Assembly (NCBI GenBank): GCA_014904845.1
Contig: MU119517.1
Coordinates: 1 to 56,979 of the forward strand
DNA: 56,979 nt
Source of the DNA: Acephala macrosclerotiorum
Lineage: Eukaryota; Ascomycota; Leotiomycetes; Helotiales; Mollisiaceae
Direction: 5' to 3'
Of this stretch, positions 1-13,239 are shown piece by piece; the stretch's first letter is position 1, and every line of letters starts with the position of its first letter. Below the pieces are notes generated by a model. That model was not told the DNA's origin and ran no database searches. It saw only the letters and a program-made list of their open reading frames with translations. A program made the translations under genes and the position numbers.

Positions 1-1010
1 TAATATAAAATTTAAAATTAAAATAATATTATTTATAAAAAAAATATAATAATTATAATAATAAAAATAATCGAAAAATTAAAAAAAAAAAAAAATAATT
101 ATTAAAAAAAATTATATATTATTATTTTATTAATTATTATATATTAAATATTAATAATAATAATAAAAATATTATATATTTACGAAATTTAATTTTTTTT
201 TTTTGAAATTATTATTAAAATATATTAAAAATTCGAATTAATTATATAAATATTAATTTTAATATTTATTTTATATTTAATTATTATTATTTTTATAATT
301 TTTATTTTTAATAAAATAATTAATATATAATAAATAATTTTTTATAATTATATAAAATAATATATATATATATATTAATTAATTATTTTATATTTATATT
401 TAAAAAAATATTTATTTAATATAAAATTAATTATAAATTAATAAAAAAAAAATTAATTAATAAATTAAATTATATGAAAAATTATTCGTTATAAATAAAA
501 CTTTTAATAAAACAAATTAAAAAAACGATTTTTATAATTATTTTAAATTATTAAATAATAAAAAATAATAAAAATAAACGTAAACGAAATTTATATATTA
601 TAATTTATAAAAAATAAAACGTTAAAAATATTATAAATATTTTAATTATAATATTACAATTCTAAAAATCGAATAAAAATTATATTAAAAATAATATAAA
701 ATATTTAAAATTATTATTCGTAATAAAAAATTATAAAATATTAATATATTAAATTAAATTTATTTTCGCAATATAAATTTATAAAAAAAATAAATATATA
801 AATATTTTTTTTTGAAATTATATATAAAAAAAAATTTAAAATTAATTAATCGAAATTTTAAATAAATATATTAATATTAAATAAAAAACGAAATAATTTA
901 ATATAATTAATAAATAATATTTAAAAAAAAATTTAAATATTAATATATTATTAAATTACAAATTTATTATTAAATAAAAATAATATCGCGCAAATATATA
1001 ACGTGTAATT
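1..1010. repeat. Extreme AT-rich block with RIP-like decay
   Basis: Almost pure A/T. The rare C and G bases are mostly paired as CpG, with only scattered CpA and CpT. No open frame of coding character is present. Repeat-induced point mutation (RIP) turns C into T in repeated DNA of Pezizomycotina, so the block is probably an old transposon nest decayed beyond recognition. Composition rises quickly after about position 1000. Confidence 0.85.
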
Positions 1011-1281
1011 ATTCGATTATTTACTTTTAATTTTATAATTTGCCCGTAAAATTATTCTCCGTAGAACGATTACTTTGTTTAAGTTACAAGAGAAGCGCCT
1101 TGACACGAGAATAAATCTCAATAGCTCGCAACTAATCGCAAACGACAAAAGCGAAAGCGAAACTCGCGCCGTTACTACTTTATTTTTCCGACCTCGAAGA
1201 ATAGAAGTATTATTATCTCCTTTTCTTACTCGTTCCCACAGTCGATAACTACCTACACGAAAACAAATAGTCGGAAACATA

Positions 1282-1760
1282 AAGAGTGAAAATCAAGATG
1301 AAGATGAAGTTTACTCTACAGACGAATATTTAGGATCAATATCAACGAAGCAATTACAGCAGCCTAATTTGAAGTCTTTTTTGACAAATGACTCTTTCTT
1401 CTCCAACTACTATACTCATTTAAGCGCGATAGGCGTGACAGACTCTGGCGATACTGAGCCTTATATACCTGCTGAGGAGGATGGAGAGACTGGTCCGAGT
1501 TTCAACAAACCAAAGGCTGCAGTATCTCAGCTGTTTGATGGGATTTTCCGTAGGTCACCTCAACCGCCCAGCGTTGCAAGAAGCGCACATCTCTATCCAC
1601 GCTCCCCCAATCCGTGAGTAACCCGTGGATGTTGACAGTTTTGCAGCCCAACTTCCTTCATCTTTCGAAAGTGCTCCATTCTACGTCCGATACGAACTGA
1701 GAATTAGTACGCAGCATAAGTTGATAGGAATGAAATGCCCCGAGGTGAGTCTGCTCTCCG
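1282..1760 (+). pseudogene. Short decayed coding fragment, family unknown
   Basis: An open frame from about 1282 to 1617 encodes an acidic, Ser/Pro-rich peptide. A second open stretch at about 1648-1745, in another frame, reads SFESAPFYVRYELRISTQ and ends at a possible GTGAGT donor. The two pieces could belong to one gene, but the only linking intron would be about 33 nt, too short to trust. No ATG-initiated gene can be built. It sits just inside the edge of an AT-rich block, which suggests a partly decayed transposon or accessory gene. I do not recognise the family. Confidence 0.3.
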
Positions 1761-2232
1761 TTGATCCTATGGGCTCGTAAAGTAAGTGCTTACACTTTGC
1801 TCTGCAAGACATTTGGTGGGAAAAGGCAGCTCTGGGGCATGCCTCCCTGGAGACTTTGCAATATTAGCTTTACTTTGTCATTTGACTTGGATTTCAAAGT
1901 TGCATTTTCTAGCTTTTGAGAGTGCAGTGGCTACCAAGCGTGGGGAGTTGGTCAGTCGAGATAAACATCATAGCCAGTTTACAAATCAATAATTGTTTAC
2001 TTGAATAGAATTCGTGTATTAAGAAGAGATAAGACGTTCCAATCTGTCCCTTCAGGCTCGGCGGGAAGTGGAAACAGCTTCTGCCAAGTAGGTCGCCTAG
2101 ACATTACCATCAAGCATCTGAAACCCTAGCATTAAAAATCCTCCCATAGTGACTGGAGGTAGGTCCACGCTTCAGAACCAAAATTACCTTCCCTCTAAAC
2201 CCTCACAAACCTCCATCAAGAACGGTAATGCT

Positions 2233-2982
2233 TCATTGCAGAGATGCTGGTGCTAGAGCCATGTGCTTGCCTTTACCATTGTAAGCTTTCGTCTGCGACA
2301 ACGCCACTCTTTCTTTAGACGCTTCCTGAACTTTTACTTTCCATAACTCAGTCATCTTAGAATGATATCGATGCCACAACTTGGGCATGAACTGTACATC
2401 CTGAATGCAATACTGCATCACAACATCCGATAAAGGTCGAGTGTTGAACACCTCGTAGCTTCCACCTCGTTCGGGAGCAAACAGGTCGAGGCCTTTCTCT
2501 TTGGTCTCTTTCCACGCTCGGCTTTCGGTCGCGGTCAGAACTAGATCCCTTTCGACGCATTTGCTCAATCCACTGAGGTACTTTCTAGACAAAGGGATTC
2601 GCCGTGTCGCAAGCTCCATGAGCTGGAGGTCTTGTATTCCACCAAGTTTGATACCGAAATGATGATGTAGCCCGTCGGAGTCATTTCGCACATCGAAGAA
2701 GACTTTTCGGATAGATTCTGATTCCAAAATATCCTTTAAGGTCGTGCCAGTTTCCCCGGGTGTGGAAAATGCCTCTTTACCGAGAGTATGGATATCGATG
2801 AGATGTGTTTGAGTTGCTGGATGCACCAATAGCTGCATGATCGAAACCGTACCAAGCCGGCCGAGGTAAATCCCTTCGAGGTCAAAATAAAGGGATGGTG
2901 TAGGAGTGTTCAGATCTCCAAGACTATCGATGAGGTCTCGCACTCCAGCGCATGTGTTGATTAGATTTTGGGAAGTTGACAT
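2233..2982 (-). CDS. 3'-5' exonuclease domain protein (DnaQ/RNase D-like fold)
   Basis: Intronless gene of 249 codons starting at the ATG at 2980-2982. The DEDD exonuclease motifs appear in order: Exo I as FDLEG (Asp and Glu) near residue 34, Exo II around FFDVRNDSDGL near residue 95, and Exo III as YCIQD (YxxxD) near residue 190. These acidic residues bind the two catalytic metals in this superfamily, which trims nucleic acids from the 3' end. Size and layout fit small fungal proteins with one 3'-5' exonuclease domain and no helicase or HRDC domain. The substrate cannot be inferred. Its intact frame and near-normal composition contrast with the AT-rich blocks on both sides, so it may be a retained single-copy gene. 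Confidence 0.85.
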   Translation of the reverse strand: MSTSQNLINTCAGVRDLIDSLGDLNTPTPSLYFDLEGIYLGRLGTVSIMQLLVHPATQTHLIDIHTLGKEAFSTPGETGTTLKDILESESIRKVFFDVRNDSDGLHHHFGIKLGGIQDLQLMELATRRIPLSRKYLSGLSKCVERDLVLTATESRAWKETKEKGLDLFAPERGGSYEVFNTRPLSDVVMQYCIQDVQFMPKLWHRYHSKMTELWKVKVQEASKERVALSQTKAYNGKGKHMALAPASLQ

Positions 2983-4289
2983 GTTAAGATCCTTCCAGGC
3001 TTACTTAGCAGATCGCCGCACAGGACTTAAATGTTGTCAAATAATCGACTAGTGATACAATGTGTGGTTGAGGATGCAAGAAGAGTAAAGGTAATAAAGG
3101 AAAGACAGCTTGTGTGAAAGCACAGCATTAAGCTATGAGAAATTGAAAGGCGGGCAACGAATTGGTTGGTAGCCTTGTTTTGGTCTCTGGCTTTCGTAGC
3201 TGCTCAGCTAATGCCGTGCAACTAACACGGCCCTGTCAGCGTAGCGGCTTCGTAAGGCGGACCACGTCCCCGTTCTGTGTTATCAATGGACGTCAAGACC
3301 TCCCATCTTGCACCATCATACAGAGGCATGGCAATGGGCTCCAAATTAAGGCAAATCAATGTGACTGATGTGGATGCCGCATCAGGCGCATGTTGAAGTT
3401 TGTTGGTCTTGTTGTGCATCATCGTTGCTTTCGGAAGGTGGACCGCTTCCGGTTGGTAGCATTTGGGAAATGTTAACCACCCCGACACCGTCTCTGCGCT
3501 GTTTGTGGTTCAGGGGTTCACGAGCAATGATGCCTCAGGTCAACTTGCTTGACACTCATTCCATCTCTCTCTCTCTCTCTGTGGACATCGTGGTCCTCAT
3601 AGGGGGGGGCCAACTTTTATTACCAAAGACGATCGGTTTGGTTTCACAAACTGGGCTCAGTGTCGGTGCCTAACTTGAGCTTGCCTCCAGGTTAATCACT
3701 TGTCCAACGAGACCGCTGCCTGTGGGATTCAAGGCGGCTGGTGGCAGCTAGACCGGGCTACTTCCATATGGGATTGTGATGCTTCGGTGCCTGCTTCTTC
3801 AGTTGTCATGGATCCAAGAGGTCTCCAGATTAATGATACCGGCATGTTCCTGAGCGTTATTCTTTGCCACTCAGACAGCCCGTAAATAGCTGGAGTAAAT
3901 ATGGCAAATAGCAACGCAATATATTGGTCTGCTCTAGAAGCTAGGATTTATCTAGTAATAACTGTCCACAGGTTTCTAAAGCTCTGTGCTCGACACCCAC
4001 AAGCGGTAACATGGTCAAATGCTTGCATCGGAATCTGATTCCTCGCCTTTTGGGGTTTCCTCTGCTAGTAAACTAACAACTGACGATGTCGCGGACAGTG
4101 AGCCAGAAGATCTAGGTTGCTTAAGAACCCGCAAAACTACAAAGTGTATTCGTTAGTGACGGCCTTACGTTAAGATTAAGATGGACTAATTAGAAGTCAC
4201 ACGTAAAGCGTACTACTTGCAAAGATCGTTCTCTGCTTTTAAAGCCTTGAGTTTAATAGTGATTTCTTACCGTTTTAATTTGTTATTTT
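2983..4289. other. Intergenic, no gene recognised
   Basis: Mixed composition. Several short open frames overlap on both strands at 3160-3910, but none has a family signature or spliceable neighbours. There is a short CT microsatellite near 3560-3580 and a poly-G run near 3602. AT content climbs from about 4250 into the next AT-rich block. Confidence 0.6.
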
Positions 4290-4860
4290 CTATTTTTGAT
4301 GCGATTTTCTTTACGAGATCGGGGTTTATAACAAAGATTAATTTGGAATAAAATATCGATAATAAACGAGAAACGACGATTGCTCGAATAATTAAATTTA
4401 ATATATTATTAATAAATAATTTAATACAAATTTTATAATATATATTAATTTCGATTTTTTTATATAATAATTTTAAAAATTATAAAAGTTTTATTTAATT
4501 ATTTTATTATTATATTTTTTAAATACTTTTTTAAATATATTATATTTATTTATAAAATAATAATTTTACGTTTTAAAATATTTTTTATAAACTATTATTA
4601 ATTTATAATAAAATTAAATAAATATTATAATAAATTATTATTAATAATAATATTTTTAATTTATTTAAAAAAAAATATATAAAATCGTTAAAAATAAAAA
4701 CTTTATATTAAAATTATTAAAACCGGTTTTAATTAATTAATAATCGATTTTTTTCGAGTATTTAATATTCTTATAAATTAAAAAATATATAAAAAAAATT
4801 TAATTTCGAAGTTTAAAACTTTACGCAAAATAATTTTTATTATAAATATTATATTAAGAT
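4290..4860. repeat. AT-rich RIP-like block
   Basis: Nearly pure A/T with residual C and G mostly in CpG, as in the other blocks of the window. No coding potential is seen. Both edges are gradual. Confidence 0.75.
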
Positions 4861-5739
4861 TGTTTTTTTTTTAGAAATAGAACTCTAGAAATTGCTTCGA
4901 GTAAAAAGCTTTTACTATTTGATTGATCGCCGCGAATAATTAACTAAGGTAGAGCAGTGAATTCACTTAATCCTTTCGCACAAAGAGAGTCGACCAAATC
5001 GAGGAGCTGAATCTGTTCAGCTGTTCGAAGACCGTCCATAGAATGCAATCCCTGGATGGTCGCCATTGTGGGGTGAGATAACCGCGGTCCTAAAGATGCA
5101 GAATCTGGTGAGAGAGATATATAACTGAGGTTGGCTCGTAGCAGAAGGTATAGGGTAATCGAAAGAGGCCTTCAGTCCCTCTGTTGAGAACGCGAGCGTG
5201 TCGTGGTAGGCATTTGAAGGCTGCTGGAACGGCTTACTTCCATCTAGGGGGCGTTCAAGATTCTGAGGCAGTTTATTGATTCGCTGTAAGGCAAAACTGG
5301 GGTAGTACCAGATAAAGAGTCTTAAGTGGCGTGGCCAAGAATGAGCAAATAGGAAGTGAGCCATGCGGCATTCTTTGCACTTGAATACGATAGCACATTG
5401 CCTTTTCTCTCACCGCCACCCTTGTGGAACCTGACTCTCAATCGGTTGTGGACGTGGCGCAAACAACTGAGGAAACAGATCATCAGGAATCGAGAGTGAT
5501 AACTTGGGGAGATTTAGACGTGGAACTGGTTGCGGGGTTGAAAGTAAGGCCTTACCAAGATTGGCACTAGCGGATATGCGGCTGTCGCATTGGAACTCCG
5601 CGTTTTAATCAAAGCTCTAGCCGTCTTTTTATTTCACAACCAAGATCTCGCCCGGACACATGCCCAAGTCATTGGTCTACTACTATATCAAATACCGATC
5701 TTGACAAAAAACGGGTATACGTTGCTTATCGCGAAATTT
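4861..5739. other. Mixed-composition island between AT blocks, no confident gene
   Basis: About 0.9 kb of near-normal composition. One minus-strand frame at 5017-5364 (115 codons, ATG start) is open but has no recognisable motif, and composition decays again after 5700. It may be a less decayed piece of a mobile element or a lost gene. Confidence 0.4.
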
Positions 5740-8390
5740 TTAAAAGTATACTCGTAAAACTAAAAAAACGAAATAAGATTCGTAATATAATAAAAAAGTA
5801 TAAAGATTACATTTATTATAAGAAATTTACCGATTTAATAAATACGAAAAAAATTTGCAAAATTTTAAGAGCTTTTTTAGTCGTGTATTTATTCGAATTA
5901 AAATTAGTAGTAAAACTATTTTTTTAACGTTTTTTTTAATCGAAAAATTTAAAACTAACGATTAAAAAAAGTATCGAAAGTAAATATAAATAGAGAAATA
6001 AAAAAAACGTAAATACGTTATTTTTTTTGAAATATTTTTTTTTTTAATAATACTATTTTATAAATACTTTAAAAATCAAATAATATTATATTAATAAACA
6101 ATTTAAACGTATTAAAAAATTTATTCGAATTACGATAAAATTTATAAAAATTATATTTTAAAATTTTTTTTATTAAAATATAAATATAAATATTTTTAAT
6201 TTTTAATTTTTATTAATTAAAATTAAATTTCGTAAAAAAAAAAATTTAATTATAAATAAAAATAATAATTATATATTATATATTATAATATATAAAAATA
6301 TAAAAAAAAATTTTTATTAATATTAATTAATTTTAATTTATTTTATATATTAAATTATTAAAAAATTTTAAATTTTAATTTAAAATATTATTAATTATAT
6401 ATAATTATTTTAATATTTAAATATTTAATTTAATATTTTTATTAAATAAAAAAATTATATTAAAAAATAAAATAATAATTTTAATAATTATTATTTTATA
6501 TATATTAATTTATATATATTAATTTATATATTATTATAATAAATAGTAATAATAATATAAAAACTTTTAAAAAAAAATTAAAAATATAAATTTAATTTAT
6601 TTCGTTTTATATATATATATATATATATATATTAATTATATTTAAAAAAATTAAATTAAAAATTAATTATTTTAAAAATATTTTTAATTTATATTATATT
6701 TATTATTTTTTAAATTTAATAATTAAATTAATATTTATTATTATTAATAATATTAAAATTAACGTTTTTTATATTAATTTATATATAATATTTTTTAAAT
6801 TATTTAAAAAAAAAAAAAAATTTTATTAATTTTTTTTAATTATTAAATATAAAATTTTTTTTTTAATAAAATAATTTTATTTATTTTTTAAATTTTAATT
6901 TTAATAATATATTAATTATTTATTTTAATTGTTTTTTAATTTTTTTATTTAAATAAATTATAAATTTAATTATTTAATAATAATTTAATTTATTTTTTAA
7001 AAAACGATTTCGTTTTTATAAAAATAATTTTATATATAATATAAATAAATAAATAATTTATTAAAAAATATATTTATTTTTTTATATTTTATATTAATTT
7101 TTATATAATATTATAATTTAAAAATATTTAATAATTTATTAAATATAATAATATTAAATTTTATAATAATTTATAATAAATTTAATATATTTAATATTTT
7201 TATATTTAATAAATTATTTTATTTCGAATTTTTATTTTTATTTAAAATAAACAAATAAATAAAATTATTAATTTAAAATAAAATAAAAAAATTAATTTTA
7301 TTTTATATAAATTATATATAATAAAAAAATATAATATATTTTATATTTAATTTTTTAATAATTATTATATATAAATTAAATTATTAATTAAAATTATAAA
7401 ACGTATTATTTTATATATTTTATTTAATTCGAATTTTAAATAAAATATAAAAAAGTTTATAAATATTTATTAATATATTTTTAATTAAAAAAAATTATAT
7501 AATTTTAAAAAAATTATTATAAAATTTTTTTAAATATTATATTTATTAATATTTTAATATTTATATTAATTTAAATTTTTTTTTCGTTTTTTATAATAAT
7601 AAAATTTTATTAATATTTATAAAAAAAAATTTAAAAATGAAATTTTTATTATTATTAAATATATAAATTTTTTAATAATAAATTTATTATAATATTTTAT
7701 TTATTTTTAATTAATTAAATTTAATTTTTTTATTTTATTTATTATTATTATTAATAATATTAAAATATAATAATTAATTAATAATAATTAATTATATTTT
7801 TATATTTTTAAAAATTTATTTAATTTTAAAAAATTAAATTTTAATATAATATTTATTATATTTTTTATAATTTTTTACGTTTATATAATTATTATATTCG
7901 TATTATTAATTATTTTTTATTTTAAAATCGTTTTTTATATAAATTTTATTAATTATTATAATTATATATTTAATTTATTAAATTTAATTAATATTATTAA
8001 TATATAATTTTTTATTTTTTATATAATTTTTTTATTATTAATAATATTTATAAAATAAAAATATTTTATAATTATTTATAATATTTAAATTAATAAATAA
8101 ATTTAAAATTATTAAAATATTAAAATTATATTTTATTATTTTATAAATAATTTTTTTTTTATTATTATTAATATAAATTTATTATAACAAAATATAATAT
8201 TATTTAATTTTTTTAATTAAATTATACGTTTTAATTAAATTTATTTTAATTATATAAAAAATATTTAAATTTTTTATATATATAATATAAATTTATATTT
8301 ATTAAATAATATTAAATTAAAAAACTTTTAATTTTATTAATAAAATTTATAAATATTTTTATTTATATATAATTAATATAATTATATTAT
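5740..8390. repeat. Extreme AT-rich block with RIP-like decay
   Basis: About 2.65 kb of almost pure A/T. The first 250 bases still hold C in several contexts, and further in, the few C and G bases are nearly all CpG. Simple AT dinucleotide runs occur, for example near 6610. The right edge is abrupt at 8390/8391, where the LTR-like island begins. Confidence 0.85.
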
Positions 8391-8993
8391 TGCCTAGCGC
8401 AGCGCAGAGTGGAGAGGGAGAGACGACCCCTACCCGTAGAAGACCCCTGGATCCCGTGACACTTCCATGCCGTCTACTGGCAATTGAGAGCTCATTTCGA
8501 TTTTCGAGTTTAAAAATAAAATATTACGATTTAAAAATAGATTTTAATTTTTTTTAATCCATTTTATATTTTATAATCATTTTAATAAAACTTATTAAAC
8601 TAAATTTAAAAAGTTCAATTAAATTAAAATTTATAAAATATAAAAATAAAGAATGCTATGTTTGACCCCGGTCGAGAATGATTGGCTCAAAACGCTCGAA
8701 GAAAAAAAACCAAAATGCCTTAGGCACTTAAGACTGCCGTATAACCGAGCTTAAGAACACCAAAATTTCGAGAGTTTTGCGATTTTATTTGCTTATTTAT
8801 TAATTTAATAAATTTACAATAATTACATTATAAATTGAACTTATATTTGAATCGTTCATATTTCCAATTTCAATTGATTTGAATTAGTAATTATTGCGTA
8901 ATCTCAATCTCAGTTGCAAAATGCTGTAAATCGCGATTTGCGACCGTTATAAGAGCCTTCATCGCCCGACAGAATCTGCCATAGAGAAATGCG

Positions 8994-9146
8994 ATCAATT
9001 AAATCAATCGTAGTACTTAATATAAGAGACGGGGGTCTCAAGAGGTGTTCCCTTAGTAAGCATAGTCTCAATAACTATATATAATCAATTGAATTAATCG
9101 TAGTAACTCAATATAAGAGACGGGGGTCCCAGGGAGTGTTCCCTGG
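8994..9146. repeat. Imperfect direct repeat pair (about 62 bp each)
   Basis: Copy 1 (8994-9055) and copy 2 (9084-9146) share ATCAATT, AATCGTAGTA, AATATAAGAGACGGGGGTC and GTGTTCCCT in the same order, with a 28-bp spacer. They differ mainly by transitions. The repeat lies inside the LTR-like island and may be a duplicated promoter segment of an LTR. Confidence 0.7.
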
Positions 9147-9191
9147 TGTAAAGCTCTATTGGAAGTGCGTTTCTGCCTAAGGCTCTAATCA

Positions 9192-9218
9192 GCTTATCAG
9201 CTTATCAGCTTATCCGGC
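9192..9218. repeat. AGCTTATC short tandem repeat
   Basis: Three copies of AGCTTATC in a row followed by CGGCT. A minor feature inside the LTR-like island. Confidence 0.6.
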
Positions 9219-9485
9219 TCTGGACGAACGTTTTTCTAAGCGAACCACTTTCTTCGTATCAACGAGAATCATTCCAGTTTCAAATGCTTATAGAACGCTC
9301 AAATTAAAAGCTTTTGACTTCAAACTTAGATTGTTAAATTGATCTAAAGTAGATCTAAATTAGTAGCCATTTTCGGTCGAGTATAGGACAAACGTGACAA
9401 GCGTAGAGACAAGAGAAGGTAGGGCTGCACTCGCGAGGTACGAGCCGTGCTAGGCACCACCTGATCGAGGAACGAAGCGAAGGCA

Positions 9486-12400
9486 TGTTTATTACGTTTT
9501 TTATATAATTTTTTACGTTATTAAATTAAATTTTTGTATTATTTATTTTAAATTAAATTTAATTTATAAATTAATTATATTTTAAAAAGAAATAAATTCA
9601 AATTTTTTTAATTAAATAAAATATATTATATTTTTTAATTGTTTTTTTTATATATTAAAAAGGCTTAATAATTTATTATAAATATATATTTTTTATATAT
9701 TTTTTATTTTTTATTTAAAAAATATTTTATAAATTAATAAATTATTTTTTTATAAATAATTATTATTAATATTTTTTTAAAATTTATAAAATATAATTAA
9801 AAATATTATTAAAATAAAATTTTTATATTTATTTTTTTAATATAATAATTTTAAAAAAAAAATTAATTTTAAATTATTAAATTTTTATATTATATAATAA
9901 ATATTTATTAAAATTTATAATTATTTTATTATATATTAAAAAATTAAAAAACATTTTAATAAATTGTTTTATTTTTATTATAAATAATATTATATTTATT
10001 TAAAAAATTATTTATAATATTAATTTTTTATTATTTATATTTAAATAAATATTTTTTTTAAAATATTATTATTATTTAAATTTTTTAAATTTATTTAAAA
10101 TTTATTCGTTTTTTATATTTATTTTTATTATATATTTATTTAAATTTACTTTTTTTAATAATAAATTTTTTTTATTTTTATTTTAAATATTAATTTTTAT
10201 TTTTTTAAAATATTTATTTATATTTAAAAAATTTTAAATAATATAAAAATGTTTTTTTTTATATATAAATTTTATTATTTAAAATTTAATTAATATTAAT
10301 ATATTACGTTTAATAATTATAATTTTTACGTATTAAATATAAAAATTATTAATTATTTAAAAAATTAAAATTAATAAAATATTTTATAATATTATATATA
10401 TAAAATATATAATAATTTAATTAATTTAAATTTTTTAAAAATTATTTGTATTTAAAAATAATTAATTATAATTATTATTTTTTTAATAATCGTTTTTTTA
10501 TTTCGTTTTTAAATTTTTAAAAATTTTAAAATTTTATATATTTTTTTTAATTAATTATTTTATTAAATATTTAATAAAATTATATAAATATTAATTTTTA
10601 TTAAATAATATATTATTTATATAATACGAATTATTTTAATTATAAATAAAATATATATTAAATAAAAAAAATATTACGTTTATTATTAATTTATTTAACG
10701 AATTATTAAATTATATTTTTAAAAAAAATAAAAAAAAAAAATAAAAATAATAATAATTTTATAAATAAAATAAATATATATTTTTTTAATTAAAATTATT
10801 ATTTAATTAAATTATTAATTTTAAAATAAAATAATTCATTTTATACGTTTTAAATTTTATTATTTAAATTTTTTATAAAAAAACGTTTAATTAAAAATAA
10901 TAAAATTAAATTATAAATTTCTTTTTATAATAATTATATTAAAATAAAAAATATTATATTATAATAATAAATTTTTTATATAATATTATTTTTTATAAAA
11001 AAAAATTTAAAAAATTTAAATAATAAAAATATTAAAATTAAAATAAATAAATCTTTTTTTATATATTTATTTAATAAAAAAAAATTTTTTTATAATATAT
11101 ATATTAAATTTTTAAAAAATAAAATATTAAAAAAAATTGAAATTAAAATTATTTATAAATAAAAAATAAAAAATATAATAAATTTTAAAAATAATAATAT
11201 AAATTTATATTTCAAATTTTTAAATTTTTTTAATATAAATAAATATTTATATATTATATTTCAAGTTTTTTAATTTTAATAAATATAAAAATATAATATT
11301 AATTTTATTTATTTAATTTTATATAATATATATATAAATAATTATTATTTTTATTTAATACGATTATATTTTAATATTATTAAAAAATAATTTCTTTTTA
11401 TTTAATATTAATAAAAACAATAAATTAAATATTTTAAGTAATATTTATTTTTAAATTAAATAAATAATAAATTTAAATATATATATATATATATAATTTA
11501 AATAAAAATATTTAATTTATTTATAATTTATTTTATTTAATTATTTAATTTTAATATTATATTTATTAAAAATTATTAAAATATTTTTTAATTTTTTAAT
11601 TTTTTATATTTTATTATAACGATTATATAATTTTTTTAAAATTAATTTTAATATATATTTTTTATTAAAAATTTATAAAAATTATTTATAATTAATAATT
11701 ATAAATAAATAAATATAATAACGAATTAAATATAAAAAAATTTTTAATTATATAATAAAATAATAAAAATTAATTATTAATTATTAAATTTAATTATAAA
11801 TAAAAATAAATTATTAATAATAATATTTTTTATTATATAATTAAAAATAATTTATAATCGAATTTATAAAATAATTTTACGAATATATTAAAATTTACGT
11901 TTAAATTTTTAATATTTATATATTTATATATTTATTTAATTTAAAAAATTTATTATTTTTATATGATAAAATAAATATAAAATATTAAATAATAATTAAT
12001 TATAATTAATTTTTTATATAATATTAATATAAAATTAATAATTAATTTTTTATATAATATTAATATAAAATTAATAATTTATAAAAAAATTTATTAAAAA
12101 AACGAAATTTGTAATTTTTTTAAAATATAAAAAAAAATTAAAAATAAATAAATATATATAAAATAATAAAAATAGAATATTAATATTTAAAAAAATATAA
12201 ATATAATTTATATATATATATATATTTATATTAAAAAAAGTTTTAATTTAAAAGTTTTATAAATTTGTATTAATAAAACTTTTAATAAAATTAAAATATA
12301 ATAATTTTTTTATTTATAATTTTTTTTTTATAATAAAATATTATTATTATAAAATTTTAATAAAAATTATATTATATAAATATTATATTATAATAATAAT

Positions 12401-13040
12401 TTATATAAAATAAAAATATTTTTATAAAAATTAATAAAATATAAAAAAAAATTAAAAAATATATATAAATTATTATTATAATAATAATATAAATTAATAT
12501 ATATTATAAAATATTTATATTAAATAATAATAAAATAAAAAAATTTATTTTATTAAAATAAAATAAAAATTTTAATATTAAAAAAATTTAAAAATAAATA
12601 ATAAAAAATTAATAAAAGTTTTATAATTTATTAATATAATTAAATAATTAAAATAAAAATTTATTTAATTAAAAATTTAAATAAAATATCGATTTATTAA
12701 AAATAATTAAATATTAAATTTAAATAAATATATAATATATTCGTTATAATTATTTAATATTATTTTTTAAAATTTAAATATAAATTTTATATAATATAAA
12801 TAATAATTATTATTTTAAATAAAAAAAATTTATTTTTTATTTTTTATTTTAAATAATTATTTATATAATTATAATTATTTATATATATAAATAAATAATA
12901 AAATTTGCTTTTAATTATAAAGTTTATATATTAATTACTAATACGTACGTAATACGTATTTATATATAAAAAATAAATTTTAATAAATTTTTAAATTTTT
13001 ATTAAAAAAATAATTTTAATTAATATAATTATTTTACTTT
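9486..13040. repeat. Extreme AT-rich block with RIP-like decay
   Basis: The largest AT-rich block, about 3.55 kb. In 10261-10860 I counted by eye 9 C and 9 G in 600 bases, and 8 of each are in CpG. A short near-exact direct repeat is visible at about 12000-12080 (ATTAATTTTTTATATAATAT). No coding potential remains. Confidence 0.85.
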
Positions 13041-13096
13041 TAAATTACAATTTCCATTTCCACCTTGTTAAACACTTTTTATACTATTCTAATTAG

Positions 13097-13144
13097 ACCC
13101 TTCTTAGGGTTCGTTAATAAGTAATTCCATACCCTAAGAAGGGT
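13097..13144. repeat. Perfect 14-bp inverted repeat with 20-nt loop
   Basis: Left arm ACCCTTCTTAGGGT (13097-13110) and right arm ACCCTAAGAAGGGT (13131-13144) are exact reverse complements. They lie at the edge of the AT-rich block and just upstream of a gag-like relic, so this may be the end of an LTR or another element's terminal structure. Confidence 0.75.
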
Positions 13145-13239
13145 TGGCAGAGGTATAGTCGAGCGTATATACAAGGTGCGGTAGACCCATAGACCACGAC
13201 GATACTGTTAATTCTGGGACTATTAATACCGGGCTGCAA

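Larger units (their letters stand above)
8391..9485. mobile_element. LTR-like insertion inside an AT-rich block
   Basis: A 1095-bp island with abrupt edges in AT-rich DNA. It begins TGCCT and ends AGGCA, giving the TG...CA ends typical of LTRs, with imperfect inverted repeat (TGCCTAGCGC against TGCCTTCGCT). It holds internal direct repeats and an AGCTTATC tandem, and no coding frame. A sub-segment near 8500-8660 is itself AT-shifted. A solo LTR or non-autonomous element younger than its surroundings fits. No clear target-site duplication is seen, so the exact ends are uncertain. Confidence 0.45.

Noticed and set aside
1017..1280. Minus-strand 87-codon frame at the edge of the first AT block
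   Set aside because: Biased composition, no motif and position in decaying DNA; likely chance.
5017..5364. 115-codon minus-strand frame
   Set aside because: Open with an ATG but no family signature, splice partner or context; not strong enough for a gene call.
8994..9146. Repeat-spacer pattern as a possible CRISPR-like array
   Set aside because: Only two imperfect copies, in a eukaryotic LTR-like context.
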